DNA from: Desulfomonilia bacterium
GTDB taxonomy: Bacteria > Desulfobacterota > Desulfomonilia > UBA1062
Length of the DNA: 64,000 nucleotides
Assembly (NCBI GenBank): GCA_036567785.1
Contig: DATCTV010000035.1
Span: forward strand, 1-64,000
Direction: 5' to 3'
How positions within the stretch are numbered: the stretch's first letter is position 1; the number at the start of each line of letters is the position of its first letter. The translations under genes were made by a program, and so were the position numbers. The notes beneath the pieces were generated by a model. It was given only the letters and a program-made list of their open reading frames with translations. It was not told where the DNA came from and searched no databases. This document shows positions 8,696-17,626 of this stretch, piece after piece.

Positions 8696-10434
8696 TGAAA
8701 AAGATTACGATCATATCTATATTAATATTATGCCTTCTGGCGCCGGGAATTGTCTCGGCCAAGACCGGTATAAGCATCTCACTCGACCGCAATGAAGCAA
8801 CCGTGGGCGATACGGTGCAGCTGAACGTCAGCATCGAAGGAGGCTCAGGAGGCGACCCTTCCATACAGGGACTTCAGGATTTTACAGTAAGCCGTGGCGG
8901 GACATCTTCACAGATACAGATCATCAACGGCAGCATGACAAGGTCGAACCAGACCACATACATCCTGCAGCCCATAAAGACCGGAACCTTCACCATAGGA
9001 CCGGCAAGCATAACTGTCTCGGGAAGAACATACTCGAGCAACACAGTACGTTTGAGCGTTTCAAGAGAGCCAAATGTTAACGCCGGTGCGGCAGGTCCTC
9101 TTTCTCTCTCTGCAAGCATGTCCTCGACAACTGCCTATCCCGGTCAGCAGATCGTCTACACGCTAAAGCTGTTTCGTTCGGTCAGGGTAAGCGACGTCTC
9201 GGTTCAGCTTCCTGAGGTAAAAGGCATATCGTTCAAACAGCTGGGCGAGCCTTCCGAATACCAGACAACTGCAGGCGGGAATGTTGTGCAGGTCCTGGAA
9301 GTCCGATATCTGCTCAGCGTAAGCAAACCCGGGGAATACAGGATAGCCCCTTCATCGATGCGGATGAGCGTCTATGACCAGTCGCGACGCAGCAGACAGG
9401 ATTTTTTCAATGACCCTTTCTTCGAGACACGCGGCAAACCGGCAGTGGTTTCATCCGGAGCGCTCAGCCTCAGCGTAAGGCCTTTTCCCCAGGAGGGAAG
9501 ACCTGCCGATTTCAGCGGCCTCGTAGGGAAATTCGATATGAAGACACAACTCGATCCTGCTCAGGTCAAGACCGGCGACTCCGCCAACCTGACAATAACG
9601 GTAAGCGGCGAAGGCACTGTGAACATGATACCGGACCTTACATTTGCCGATATCGATGGACTCAAGGTATATCCGGACCAGCCGAAGATCGAATCGGATA
9701 CGACTTCAGGAGGGGAAACCGGATCGAAGACTATGAAATGGGCCATCGTGCCGAAGAAACCGGGTATCTATGAATTGCCGCAGCTCAGTCTTACATATTT
9801 CGATACGGCCTCCGGCAGCTACAGGACCCTCAAGTCTCCTGCGCTCAGGCTTAACGTCTCCCAGGGTGATGTACAGTCCGGGCAGGCCCCTGCCGCCGGC
9901 AGCCAGTTACAGACATCCGACGCAACCCAAAAATCAGAGGTCAGGGAACTCGGCAGGGATATCCTTCCCATACACACCGATGCAGGGGACATGAGACAGG
10001 GCTTTAACGTCATGAAAAACACCCTTTACGCATCAATAATCCTTCTCATTCCACCAATTGCCTGGCTGGCCGTTGCAGCTTTTGTCAGACGAAGGAATTG
10101 GGGCATGAAGCATGAAGGCGTGATAAAAGCGAAAAAGGCGGCAGATGTTTTCTGTTCATCGCTCACAGGACATAATCTCAGCGCAAACCTGACAATAGAA
10201 GCCATACGCATCTTTATCAACAACAGATTCGGGCTTTCCTACGGCATCATAACACCTGAAGAAGCATATGACATCCTTACGGACCGGGGAGTCGGCCAGA
10301 CAGATGCAGGTGACCTCAGGAAGGCGCTTTCAGAACTCCAGCAGTCAGTCTATACAGGAAAAGGGGATATGCCCGCAAAAACAGAGATCGACCTTTGCAG
10401 ATTGATAAGGCGCATAGACAGGGAGGCGAAATGA
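8695..10434 (+). CDS. batD: BatD family protein
   Basis: A 579-residue protein with a signal peptide (cleavage near VSAKTG, about residue 22), several periplasmic beta-sandwich domains (the first opening ISISLDRNEATVGDTVQLNV), a membrane segment near residues 442-462 followed by RRR, and a cytoplasmic tail of about 115 residues. This is the BatD family layout. It overlaps the batC stop by one base (TAATG) and batE by four. It is the largest product of the operon and probably the periplasmic scaffold. Confidence 0.88.
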   Translation: MKKITIISILILCLLAPGIVSAKTGISISLDRNEATVGDTVQLNVSIEGGSGGDPSIQGLQDFTVSRGGTSSQIQIINGSMTRSNQTTYILQPIKTGTFTIGPASITVSGRTYSSNTVRLSVSREPNVNAGAAGPLSLSASMSSTTAYPGQQIVYTLKLFRSVRVSDVSVQLPEVKGISFKQLGEPSEYQTTAGGNVVQVLEVRYLLSVSKPGEYRIAPSSMRMSVYDQSRRSRQDFFNDPFFETRGKPAVVSSGALSLSVRPFPQEGRPADFSGLVGKFDMKTQLDPAQVKTGDSANLTITVSGEGTVNMIPDLTFADIDGLKVYPDQPKIESDTTSGGETGSKTMKWAIVPKKPGIYELPQLSLTYFDTASGSYRTLKSPALRLNVSQGDVQSGQAPAAGSQLQTSDATQKSEVRELGRDILPIHTDAGDMRQGFNVMKNTLYASIILLIPPIAWLAVAAFVRRRNWGMKHEGVIKAKKAADVFCSSLTGHNLSANLTIEAIRIFINNRFGLSYGIITPEEAYDILTDRGVGQTDAGDLRKALSELQQSVYTGKGDMPAKTEIDLCRLIRRIDREAK

Positions 10435-11192
10435 AACGTTTCTTCATGAGCGCATTAACGCTAACTTCAATGCTCTTTATCATCGGTATTTCAAACGCAT
10501 ACGCAACGAACGCCGAAGAAGACTTTTTCAAGGGCAATCAGGCATACAGGAACGGGGACTATGCAGATGCCGTTCGTCTTTATTCCAAGCTTGCAGGCAA
10601 AAGATATCCGTCGCCTCATCTGTTATACAATCTCGGGAACGCCTATTTCCGGCTCGGAGACAAAGGAAACACAATATTGAATTATGAACGGGCCAGAATG
10701 TTCCTGCCAAGGGATGCAGACCTTATATTCAACCTGGGTTATGTCAGGGACAGATTGCAGGATGCGACGGAACCTCCCGGCCCCCCTCTTCAGTCAGTAT
10801 TCTTCTGGCTTGATTCCGTGAATCCTAATGAGCTGTTCGTCATGTTCGCAGTTGTGAACCTGCTTTTCTTTGCCGTTCTGATCCTCAGAATTTTCGTAAA
10901 AGAGGAATGGGCTTTTGTAATGCTCATAGTTCTTCTCGTGGCCTGGCTGGGCACAGGTGTTTCATTCGGCGTCAAATGCTATCAGGCGGCATATGATAAC
11001 CGCGCCGTGGTCACCGGCAAAGAGGTATCGGTGCTGGCAGGGCCTGATCCGAAAGACACTGAACTCTTCAGGCTTCATGCCGGAACAGTCGTCAGGACTG
11101 ACAAGAGAGAAGGCGGCTGGACATTGATCAGGTTAGCGTCAGATAAACGCGGATGGGTTAATGATTCGTCTATTGGCATGATCAAAGGCTGA
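10431..11192 (+). CDS. batE: BatE-like TPR/SH3 membrane protein
   Basis: A 253-residue protein with signal peptide (ending near NAYATNA), TPR-like repeats (FKGNQAYRNGDYADAVRLY, LLYNLGNAYFRLGDKGNTI), two membrane helices in the middle (about 132-150 and 158-178), and a C-terminal bacterial SH3-like domain (VSVLAGPDPKDTELFRLHAG to GWTLIRL and RGWVNDSSI). This matches BatE. The start at 10431 overlaps the batD stop in ATGA; an in-frame start 36 bases earlier lies inside batD and is less likely. It ends the Bat operon. Confidence 0.85.
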   Translation: MKRFFMSALTLTSMLFIIGISNAYATNAEEDFFKGNQAYRNGDYADAVRLYSKLAGKRYPSPHLLYNLGNAYFRLGDKGNTILNYERARMFLPRDADLIFNLGYVRDRLQDATEPPGPPLQSVFFWLDSVNPNELFVMFAVVNLLFFAVLILRIFVKEEWAFVMLIVLLVAWLGTGVSFGVKCYQAAYDNRAVVTGKEVSVLAGPDPKDTELFRLHAGTVVRTDKREGGWTLIRLASDKRGWVNDSSIGMIKG

Positions 11193-11214
11193 TATCTTAG
11201 TTGAGTTATTTATT

Positions 11215-11736
11215 CTAAAGCCTTCCGTCTAGCTTCTCCGCTACATCCGCCTTACAGTTGCGGCAGGTTTTGGCTCCACGGAACAAGGGTTTGCCGCATT
11301 CGGGACAATGATATCGCTTGCAGACCGACCGGGCCCATTCAACGCTGCCCTCTTCGTCACCTAGTTCCCTGACCTTTTTACGCCATACAGGGATAGTATC
11401 TTTCATAACGCGCCTGCCTGTGGCGAATCCGAAATTCTCGATCATTTCACATGGCCAATCCGTACATTGGTGGCATGAATAGAACCCCTTGGCTCTTATA
11501 CAGTCTCTGATTGAGCACATTTTACAGTAGCCATAAAGCTTCTCGGGAGGCTCAGGCTGCATGCAACCCATGCATTCGGTATCTTCAGGTTTAGTTCCGT
11601 AGAGATTACCCATGACTGTCTTGAATTTTTCATTTTTGTCCCTGGTTGCGATATAAACCCCGCAGGCCCCGCAATAAAGCCCGCACGGCGCCATAAGACT
11701 CTTGTTTCTTATCTCTTCCTCGCTCCACCCTTCCAT
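11215..11736 (-). CDS. DUF3795 cysteine-rich protein
   Basis: A 173-residue protein with the DUF3795 signature MAPCGLYCGACGVY near the N-terminus, more cysteine pairs (CMGCMQP, CKMCSIRDC, CHQCTDWPC), and a C-terminal zinc-ribbon (CPECGKP and CRNCKAD). It probably binds zinc or an iron-sulfur cluster; the biochemical role of the family is not known. It is the last gene of the minus-strand run, 24 bases after lepB, and meets the Bat operon tail to tail. Confidence 0.8.
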   Translation of the reverse strand: MEGWSEEEIRNKSLMAPCGLYCGACGVYIATRDKNEKFKTVMGNLYGTKPEDTECMGCMQPEPPEKLYGYCKMCSIRDCIRAKGFYSCHQCTDWPCEMIENFGFATGRRVMKDTIPVWRKKVRELGDEEGSVEWARSVCKRYHCPECGKPLFRGAKTCRNCKADVAEKLDGRL

Positions 11737-11760
11737 TTTCTTCTCCTTTTTTTGTTCACA

Positions 11761-12405
11761 TCACCTTATCACATGGCCTATCCTGCCGAGCCGCTGCAGA
11801 ATATGATCCTTATCCCATGAGAAGTAGAGTATAAGGGCCTTGCCCTTGATGTTCTGTATGGAAAGCGGCCCCCAGAACCGGCTGTCGAAACTGTTGTCCC
11901 TGTTATCACCCATCACGAAAACAGTACCCTGCGGAATCGTCATCTCAGGCATGTTGTCCCTGATAGCTGCCTCGCCGCTGTTAATAAGCGGTTCGGTATA
12001 TTTTTCATGTCCCAGAACAAGTTCTCTGCCGTTTATAAAAACTTTCTTGTCCTTTATCGCAATTCTCTCACCGGGCAGACCTACGACGCGCTTTACAAAA
12101 TCGACCGACTTGTCCAGCGGAAAGGAAAATATTATGACATCGCCTCTCCCGGGTACTATATCCTTTCCCCATAATTTGTCAGTTGTGAACGGTATGGTGG
12201 AGCCGTAATTGAATTTAGTAGCCAGGAGCCAGTCGTTTTTGAATACGGTATCTTCCATTGAAGAACTGGGTACCCAGTAGGATCCCAGAATAAAAGCCTT
12301 TATTATCATGGCAAGAATGAAAGCCACGACCAATGCCTCGGCCCATTCCCGCAATGCACCTTTCTTCTTTATTACCACCGGTTCGTTTGCAGTTTTATCC
12401 ATCAC
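11761..12405 (-). CDS. lepB: Signal peptidase I
   Basis: A 214-residue serine/lysine-dyad peptidase that removes signal peptides at the outer face of the inner membrane. One membrane anchor is seen (about 25-40), then the nucleophile box PSSSMEDT (Ser about 49), the lysine box FVKRVVGLPGE (Lys about 105) and the box MGDNRDNSFDSRFWG. Its start touches the preceding stop as TAAGTGATG: the GTG at 12405 has GGAG 8 bases upstream; the ATG one codon later is the alternative. Confidence 0.94.
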   Translation of the reverse strand: MMDKTANEPVVIKKKGALREWAEALVVAFILAMIIKAFILGSYWVPSSSMEDTVFKNDWLLATKFNYGSTIPFTTDKLWGKDIVPGRGDVIIFSFPLDKSVDFVKRVVGLPGERIAIKDKKVFINGRELVLGHEKYTEPLINSGEAAIRDNMPEMTIPQGTVFVMGDNRDNSFDSRFWGPLSIQNIKGKALILYFSWDKDHILQRLGRIGHVIR

Positions 12406-13068
12406 TTATATCTCTCCTGCACTGATACTTTGATACATTAGTTTCCTGACCGCCTCAACAAACGACTTTTCGGGAAATTCCGGCAGCATTTCATAAATGC
12501 CCGCCGGCGGTCTTGCCTCCGGACCGAAAACCCTTTTATAGAGATCACGGTCAACATTCAGCGGGATCACCCCTTGCAGAAGAAAGAACTCTTTTTTTCT
12601 CATCTGTGCCGCACCCATTATTTTCCTTCCCATGTATTGAAGCTCAAGCTGTGCACCCCTCTCAAAACAGATGCTTGAGAAACCGCTTTTGTGAGTAAGC
12701 AACCCGGCTTCAAGTCCGCAGACCTTGAATGCCTTGAGAAAAATATGGGATATCATGCCATATGCTGCCATTATATCGCCCTTGAACTGTCCTTCCAAAG
12801 GGGCGCTGACGCTGAAGGTTATATCATCTGAATGCAGCACGGCTCCTCCTCCTGTTGGACGCATAAGCACAGGTATGTCAAGGTCCTTATCATAAAGCCT
12901 GAAACCCTTCTGGTGATAGCCTGCCGTCACCGCAACCCTGTCCCAGTTGTAGAATCTTAGCGCTCCTGGTATTTCTCTACTGATGACTTTTTCGAAAAGG
13001 GCCTCGTCCCTGCCCATGTTCATCTCAGAGGGATATCTGCCGTCAGAAATAAAAAGCCAGGGGCTCAT
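12406..13068 (-). CDS. Lipoyl/octanoyl transferase family protein (LplA/LipM-like)
   Basis: A 220-residue member of the lipoate-protein ligase/biotin ligase fold. The substrate loop RPTGGGAVLH and the catalytic lysine motif MGRKIMGAAQ are clear, followed by LLQGVIPL. A cysteine in SSICFERGA sits where LipM octanoyl transferases carry the acyl-accepting cysteine, so transfer of octanoyl from acyl carrier protein to a lipoyl domain is more likely than ATP-dependent lipoate ligation; this is an inference from motif position. It lies in the operon between accB and lepB. Confidence 0.8.
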   Translation of the reverse strand: MSPWLFISDGRYPSEMNMGRDEALFEKVISREIPGALRFYNWDRVAVTAGYHQKGFRLYDKDLDIPVLMRPTGGGAVLHSDDITFSVSAPLEGQFKGDIMAAYGMISHIFLKAFKVCGLEAGLLTHKSGFSSICFERGAQLELQYMGRKIMGAAQMRKKEFFLLQGVIPLNVDRDLYKRVFGPEARPPAGIYEMLPEFPEKSFVEAVRKLMYQSISAGEI

Positions 13069-13108
13069 CGTTCCCCCCCGGCATTTTTAATCGGGATCAT
13101 TTTCTGGT

Positions 13109-13513
13109 TTATAATCCTTCAATTATAAAAAGAGGGTCTCCATATCCGACCCTTTCGCCATCCTGTTTCAAAATAGCCGATACTGTGCCGTTCACATGAG
13201 ACTCTATCTCGTTCATCAGCTTCATAGCCTCAATTACGCAGAGGCATTGCCCTTTTGCCACCCTGTCACCCACCTGCACAAACGGTTGGGCTTCAGGAAC
13301 GGAAGCCCTGTAAAAAGTGCCTACAAGTGGTGAGGTCACTGTAATAGTCGGCTTTTCTTCTACCTTGGTCATTGCCCTCGGCTCTGAAGATGCTTTTTCT
13401 GGCTGCGGTTTGATTCCTCTTACGACATGGATCCTTTCGGGTGTCCATTCAAGCTCGACGATATCCGTCCCTTTGATAATATCAATAACATCTTTGAGTG
13501 TTTTCAGATTCAT
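13109..13513 (-). CDS. accB: Acetyl-CoA carboxylase biotin carboxyl carrier protein
   Basis: A 134-residue biotin carrier with a short N-terminal helical region, an Ala/Pro/Lys/Glu linker (about 36-55) and a C-terminal biotinyl domain with the biotinylation motif EAMKLMNEI (Lys about 98). It carries CO2 between biotin carboxylase and carboxyltransferase for malonyl-CoA synthesis. The start codon follows the efp stop without a gap. accC, usually the next gene, is not here; a lipoyl/octanoyl transferase-like gene is found instead. Confidence 0.94.
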   Translation of the reverse strand: MNLKTLKDVIDIIKGTDIVELEWTPERIHVVRGIKPQPEKASSEPRAMTKVEEKPTITVTSPLVGTFYRASVPEAQPFVQVGDRVAKGQCLCVIEAMKLMNEIESHVNGTVSAILKQDGERVGYGDPLFIIEGL

Positions 13514-14077
13514 TCAGCTCACTCTCTCGATATAGGTCCCGTTTCTTGTATCAACCTTTAAAAGATCACCCTCGTTTATAAAGAGAGGAACCTGTATGGT
13601 CGCGCCTGTCTCAAGCTTGGCGGGTTTTGTCCCCCCGCTTACCGTATTGCCTCTGACTCCGGGAACGGTTTCGACAACTTTAAGCTCAAGAAAATTTGGG
13701 AGTTCGACTCCGATGGGTTTCTTATTATGGAACAGGATATCGACAATGCAGTTTTCTTTCAGATAACCCAGGGTATCACCCATATGGTCTTCGGTGAGCG
13801 CCATCTGCTCATACGTCTCGTTGTCCATGAAATGATAGCCCGAATCATCATTATAAAGGTAAACCATGTTTTTATCTTCGAGATCTGGCACATCAACCTT
13901 TTCTCCGGATCGAAATGTCTTTTCGAGAACACGGCCCGAAACAAGGCTTTTCATTTTTGTCCTTACGAAAGCCCCGCCCTTTCCGGGTTTGACATGCTGA
14001 AAATCAACAATGATGAACGGCTCCTTATCAAGCTCTATCCTCAGTCCCTTTCTGAAATCCGCTGTCGAATATTGCAT
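13514..14077 (-). CDS. efp: Elongation factor P
   Basis: A 187-residue EF-P with its three domains: the N-terminal KOW-like domain with the modifiable loop PGKGGAF (Lys about 33), the central OB domain (VDVPDLEDKNMVYLY) and the C-terminal OB domain ending in the DTRNGTYIERV signature. EF-P relieves ribosome stalling at proline runs. The lysine at the loop tip suggests lysine-type modification, but no epmA/epmB genes are in the window. It is followed directly by accB. Confidence 0.96.
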   Translation of the reverse strand: MQYSTADFRKGLRIELDKEPFIIVDFQHVKPGKGGAFVRTKMKSLVSGRVLEKTFRSGEKVDVPDLEDKNMVYLYNDDSGYHFMDNETYEQMALTEDHMGDTLGYLKENCIVDILFHNKKPIGVELPNFLELKVVETVPGVRGNTVSGGTKPAKLETGATIQVPLFINEGDLLKVDTRNGTYIERVS

Positions 14078-14103
14078 TGCTACCTCTTAATAATTTTTTC
14101 ACC

Positions 14104-15168
14104 TCAGTCGGCTATTATTATAGCACCCTTAGCAATATTTGTAAGGTGCTTGCAAGAGCTATCTGTTACAAAAAGGCAATCCTCAATGCGTATGCCGTAC
14201 CTTCCTTCAAAATATGCGGCAGGCTCAATTGTTATAACCATACCCTGTCTGATTGAATCGCCCGATCTTGGAGAAATTGCGGGCGGTTCGTGAACCTCCA
14301 TGCCTACGCCATGACCCGTACCGTGTCCATAGCAGTGTTCCAGCCCGTTTTCATCAAGATAGCCCCTTGCAAGCGCATCTATATCCGAGGCCTTTTTCCC
14401 AGGCGCGATTCCTTCGATGGCCCTCTGCTGGGCTTTCCAAACCTTTGCATAGACATCCTTGAACTCAGCATCCGGTTCTCCCGTGAATACGGTAACTGTC
14501 TGGTCGGAACAGTATCCTTCATATATGCATCCGAAATCGAAGACGACAGCCTCCTTTCTGCCGATTATCTTATCCGTCGGGGAAGCATGCGGCATTGCGC
14601 TTCTCGGACCCGATGCCACAATTGTCTCGAATGACGGGCCATCCGCCCCTGACCTTCTCATCTCATATTCAATCTCGATTGCAACATCCCTTTCGGTCCT
14701 TCCAATGATGCCCTTCTCAAGGATGCTTTTCATTACCTTTTCTGATATCTCTGCCGCCTGAACTATTTTCCTGACCTCTACGCCGTCCTTGATTATTCTA
14801 AGGTCCCTGAGCATACTCCCTGCAGGCACAAGCTCCACACCTGAAAATATCTCCTTGAGCTTCGTGGCCATATCGTAATCAAGGATATTCGATTCAAAAC
14901 CGATTCTTGATATCTTCCTTTCCGTCAGAAAGAGGCCGATTTCTTCCCACTTCTGAGAAATTTCCTGAACATCATAAGAAGTTTCAAGTTCAGCCTGGAC
15001 CGTGTATCGCGAATCGACAAAGAGCCTTACCTGATCACTCGTAATTATGAGCGCAGCATCCGTGCCAGTGAAACCGGTGACCCATAAAATATTGGGCCTG
15101 GATACCAAAAGAAGCGCATCAAGGCCGTCGGAGAGATACGCCCTGGCCCTTGCTAGCCTCGTTTCCAT
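14104..15168 (-). CDS. M24 family Xaa-Pro peptidase
   Basis: A 354-residue cytoplasmic metallopeptidase expected to cleave X-Pro bonds. The N-terminal creatinase-like domain (1-120) is followed by the pita-bread domain with all five metal ligands: Asp211 and Asp222 (VVFDFG and CSDQTV), His286 (GTGHGVG), Glu315 (ITIEPA) and Glu329 (IRIEDC). The start overlaps the end of aroQ by 16 bases. A peptidase of this family next to aroQ and efp is a common bacterial arrangement. Confidence 0.92.
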   Translation of the reverse strand: METRLARARAYLSDGLDALLLVSRPNILWVTGFTGTDAALIITSDQVRLFVDSRYTVQAELETSYDVQEISQKWEEIGLFLTERKISRIGFESNILDYDMATKLKEIFSGVELVPAGSMLRDLRIIKDGVEVRKIVQAAEISEKVMKSILEKGIIGRTERDVAIEIEYEMRRSGADGPSFETIVASGPRSAMPHASPTDKIIGRKEAVVFDFGCIYEGYCSDQTVTVFTGEPDAEFKDVYAKVWKAQQRAIEGIAPGKKASDIDALARGYLDENGLEHCYGHGTGHGVGMEVHEPPAISPRSGDSIRQGMVITIEPAAYFEGRYGIRIEDCLFVTDSSCKHLTNIAKGAIIIAD

Positions 15169-15590
15169 CCGGCCAGTCCCTCAAGGGCAAGGCAGTACCC
15201 TATGGGACCCAGACCCGCTATGGTCCCTATGGCGATATCGGAGAAAAAGCTCTTATGTCTGAAATCTTCACGTTTCGCGACATTACTTATGTGGACTTCG
15301 ACAAACGGGATATCTGCCGCCAGCATGGCATCGCGCAATGCTACAGATGTGTGGGTAAATCCGCCTGGGTTGATGATGATGCCGTCCATCTTTTCAATTC
15401 CGGCCTTGTGAATCCTGTCAATAAGCTCCCCTTCATGGTTCGATTGAAAAAAATCGATTTCTGCTCCGAGTATTTGAGCCTTTTCCCTGATCATCTTCTC
15501 GATATCGGCAAGGGTGGTGGTCCCGTAAACAGATGTCTCCCTTTTTCCGAGCATATTGAGATTCGGGCCGTTAATTATCAGAACCTTCAT
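15153..15590 (-). CDS. aroQ: 3-dehydroquinate dehydratase, type II
   Basis: A 145-residue type II dehydroquinase that makes 3-dehydroshikimate in the cytoplasm. Family motifs are [13 protein letters not shown] (about 6-18), the catalytic tyrosine in SVYG (about 22), [10 protein letters not shown] (49-58), [16 protein letters not shown] (73-88) and EVHISN (98-103). The ATG at 15590 is used because the protein begins exactly at the conserved [10 protein letters not shown]; an upstream in-frame start lacks support. It overlaps the TPR gene by 20 bases and the peptidase by 16. Confidence 0.95.
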   Translation of the reverse strand: MKVLIINGPNLNMLGKRETSVYGTTTLADIEKMIREKAQILGAEIDFFQSNHEGELIDRIHKAGIEKMDGIIINPGGFTHTSVALRDAMLAADIPFVEVHISNVAKREDFRHKSFFSDIAIGTIAGLGPIGYCLALEGLAGWKRG

Positions 15591-16095
15591 ATTTAATCCT
15601 CCCAAGCCATTCTTCAAGCGTTTTGATGATGAAAAGCTTCTGTATGTCGGTGGCCTCTTTTTTTACTCCGGCATCAGTCCTGATTTCTTCAAGCGCAGCA
15701 AATATGTCAAGCGACTGCTCATAAAGCCCCTGTGCCGCATATACCCTGGCAAGTTCAATCGATTGGCCCGAAACCATTTCAGTTTCAGGTGTCCCTTCAA
15801 GAAGATCCAGCGCCTCGTCATCCTCCGGCCTGAATGCAATATAGCGTTCAATGCATCTTCTGGAAAGGTCTGACTCGCCCATTTTCGCATAAACGGTTCC
15901 CAGATGCTTCAGGGCATCTACCATTTCATCGATCTGCGCCTCGATGCCGGCAAGTATGAGGGCCGCCTGCTGATACTCGCCCATTTTCATGAGCGACATA
16001 CCCAGAATTATCTTATCCCTGGTAGTCGTAATCTCACTGGATGCCTCGATTATATCGAGATATCTTCCTTCAGCGAACGCCTTTTTTATATCCAC
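15571..16095 (-). CDS. TPR-like protein within the aro operon
   Basis: A helical protein of about 174 residues with degenerate tetratricopeptide-like repeats ([55 protein letters not shown]). No signal peptide or catalytic motif is seen. A GTG at 16095 is preferred because AAGAGG lies 7 bases ahead; an ATG at 16119 has no such site. Either way the gene begins inside the end of aroKB and its own end overlaps aroQ, so it is translationally coupled to shikimate genes. A protein-interaction role is likely; the partner is unknown. Confidence 0.75.
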   Translation of the reverse strand: MDIKKAFAEGRYLDIIEASSEITTTRDKIILGMSLMKMGEYQQAALILAGIEAQIDEMVDALKHLGTVYAKMGESDLSRRCIERYIAFRPEDDEALDLLEGTPETEMVSGQSIELARVYAAQGLYEQSLDIFAALEEIRTDAGVKKEATDIQKLFIIKTLEEWLGRIKYEGSDN

Positions 16096-17626
16096 GTGAA
16101 TACCTCTTATATGCATCAAGTATGAAATCCAGTTTCAATTTTCTGACCTCAAAGCCGCCTATCCCCTTTGCCAGAACGAAATTGATGCCATCGGAAGCGG
16201 ACTTCTTGTCGACCGCCATTGCCGTGCCGACTCTGCCAGCCGGGGGAAGAGAATATCTGCCCGAGACCATGCCGTATTTGTCCATTAGCTTTTTCACCCT
16301 GGATATTTCACTGCTCTTCATCAGACCGAGTTCACCGGAAAGGAAACACGCAAACTCCATACCCATGGCGACCGCCTCGCCATGATGCATTTTAAATTCA
16401 TAATACTGCTCGATTGCATGGCCGAGCGTATGTCCGAAATTGAGGATACGTCTCAGTGATCCTTCCAGTTCATCTCTGGCCACCACATACGCCTTGTCCC
16501 TGCAGCACATCCTGACAACAGTTTCCATATCGAGGCCTTCATTCTCAAGACCGTCGAAAATGACCCTGTCCATAATGATGCCGTATTTAACGACCTCTCC
16601 CATACCGCCTGTGATTTCTTCCTTTTCAAGTGTATCAAGAAACTTTGTATCACACACAACGAATGCAGGCTGTTTGAACAGGCCTATCAGATTTTTGCCC
16701 TTTTCATGGTTTATTCCGGTCTTGCCCCCAATGCTTGCATCCACTTGTGAAAGCAGCGTAGTGGGCACCTGGACAACAGGAATCCCCCTCATGAAAACGC
16801 CCGATGCAAACCCGGAAAGATCCCCGGTAACGCCCCCGCCGATTGCGAGGCAGGACCACTGCCGGTTCATACCGGATGAAAGCATTTCTGAAAGAACCTT
16901 ATCAAGAAACTCGCAGCTCTTAGACCCTTCACCCGCCGGGACTTCCATTATTAGGTGCCTGAATCCGGAAACTGCCTTTTTGATTTTACTTTTGTAAAGC
17001 CTTGATACATTTTCATCGACAAGGCAGAAAATGCCTTCGGGTTTCATATGGCGGCTGATAAGTGCATCAAGCCCGTCGAATATTCCCTTACCGATATAGA
17101 CAGGGTAAGGCTGGTTTTCCAGAAGCACCGGCACAGGCTCTGGTGCGGTTTCTATGAATTTCTTTATTTTCTTTGCCGATCCTTTTACGCTCAGTCGATT
17201 TGTATCGATTATCAGATCTGCGTCCGAGTAGGCGGTCCGGCGCGAATCGAAAAGCTTTTCGATTCCATCGTTCCAGTTCGGTCTGTTGCTGTCCCTGCCC
17301 ACACGTTTTCTGAGGACATCTAGCGGCGCCGTAAGGTTTATTATCGCACCTGATGCCTTCATGACAGCACGATTCAATGGATTTACAGGCGCGCCGCCGC
17401 CGGTTGAGACAATACCTGTACCTTTACCGGCTACTTCAAAGAGGACATCCCTTTCTATCATACGAAATGCCTTCTCGCCGGCATATTTGAAAATTTCGGG
17501 AATGGTGGAACCTGTCTTTGAGACAATTACTTCATCCATGTCGATAAACGGCTGAGACATTATCTTCGCAAGCTCTGCGCCTATAGTTGTCTTGCCAGTT
17601 CCCATGAATCCAGTAAGAAAGATCAT
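16070..17626 (-). CDS. aroKB: Shikimate kinase / 3-dehydroquinate synthase fusion
   Basis: A 518-residue fusion of two shikimate-pathway enzymes. Residues 1 to about 165 form shikimate kinase: P-loop GFMGTGKTT (about 6-14), shikimate-binding MDEVI, the STGGGAP loop and the RDSNRPNW lid region. Residues about 170-518 form 3-dehydroquinate synthase: GEGSKS, GGGVTGDLSGFASG, VPTTLLSQVDASIGGKTGIN and the zinc-ligand segment GHTLGHAIE. The two activities are non-consecutive (steps 2 and 5), so the fusion serves co-expression rather than simple channelling. It overlaps aroC by four bases. Confidence 0.95.
   Translation of the reverse strand: MIFLTGFMGTGKTTIGAELAKIMSQPFIDMDEVIVSKTGSTIPEIFKYAGEKAFRMIERDVLFEVAGKGTGIVSTGGGAPVNPLNRAVMKASGAIINLTAPLDVLRKRVGRDSNRPNWNDGIEKLFDSRRTAYSDADLIIDTNRLSVKGSAKKIKKFIETAPEPVPVLLENQPYPVYIGKGIFDGLDALISRHMKPEGIFCLVDENVSRLYKSKIKKAVSGFRHLIMEVPAGEGSKSCEFLDKVLSEMLSSGMNRQWSCLAIGGGVTGDLSGFASGVFMRGIPVVQVPTTLLSQVDASIGGKTGINHEKGKNLIGLFKQPAFVVCDTKFLDTLEKEEITGGMGEVVKYGIIMDRVIFDGLENEGLDMETVVRMCCRDKAYVVARDELEGSLRRILNFGHTLGHAIEQYYEFKMHHGEAVAMGMEFACFLSGELGLMKSSEISRVKKLMDKYGMVSGRYSLPPAGRVGTAMAVDKKSASDGINFVLAKGIGGFEVRKLKLDFILDAYKRYSRGYKKGVR

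Noticed and set aside
13727-14293. 188-codon plus-strand frame opposite efp and the M24 peptidase
   Set aside because: Antisense to two conserved genes and without recognisable features.
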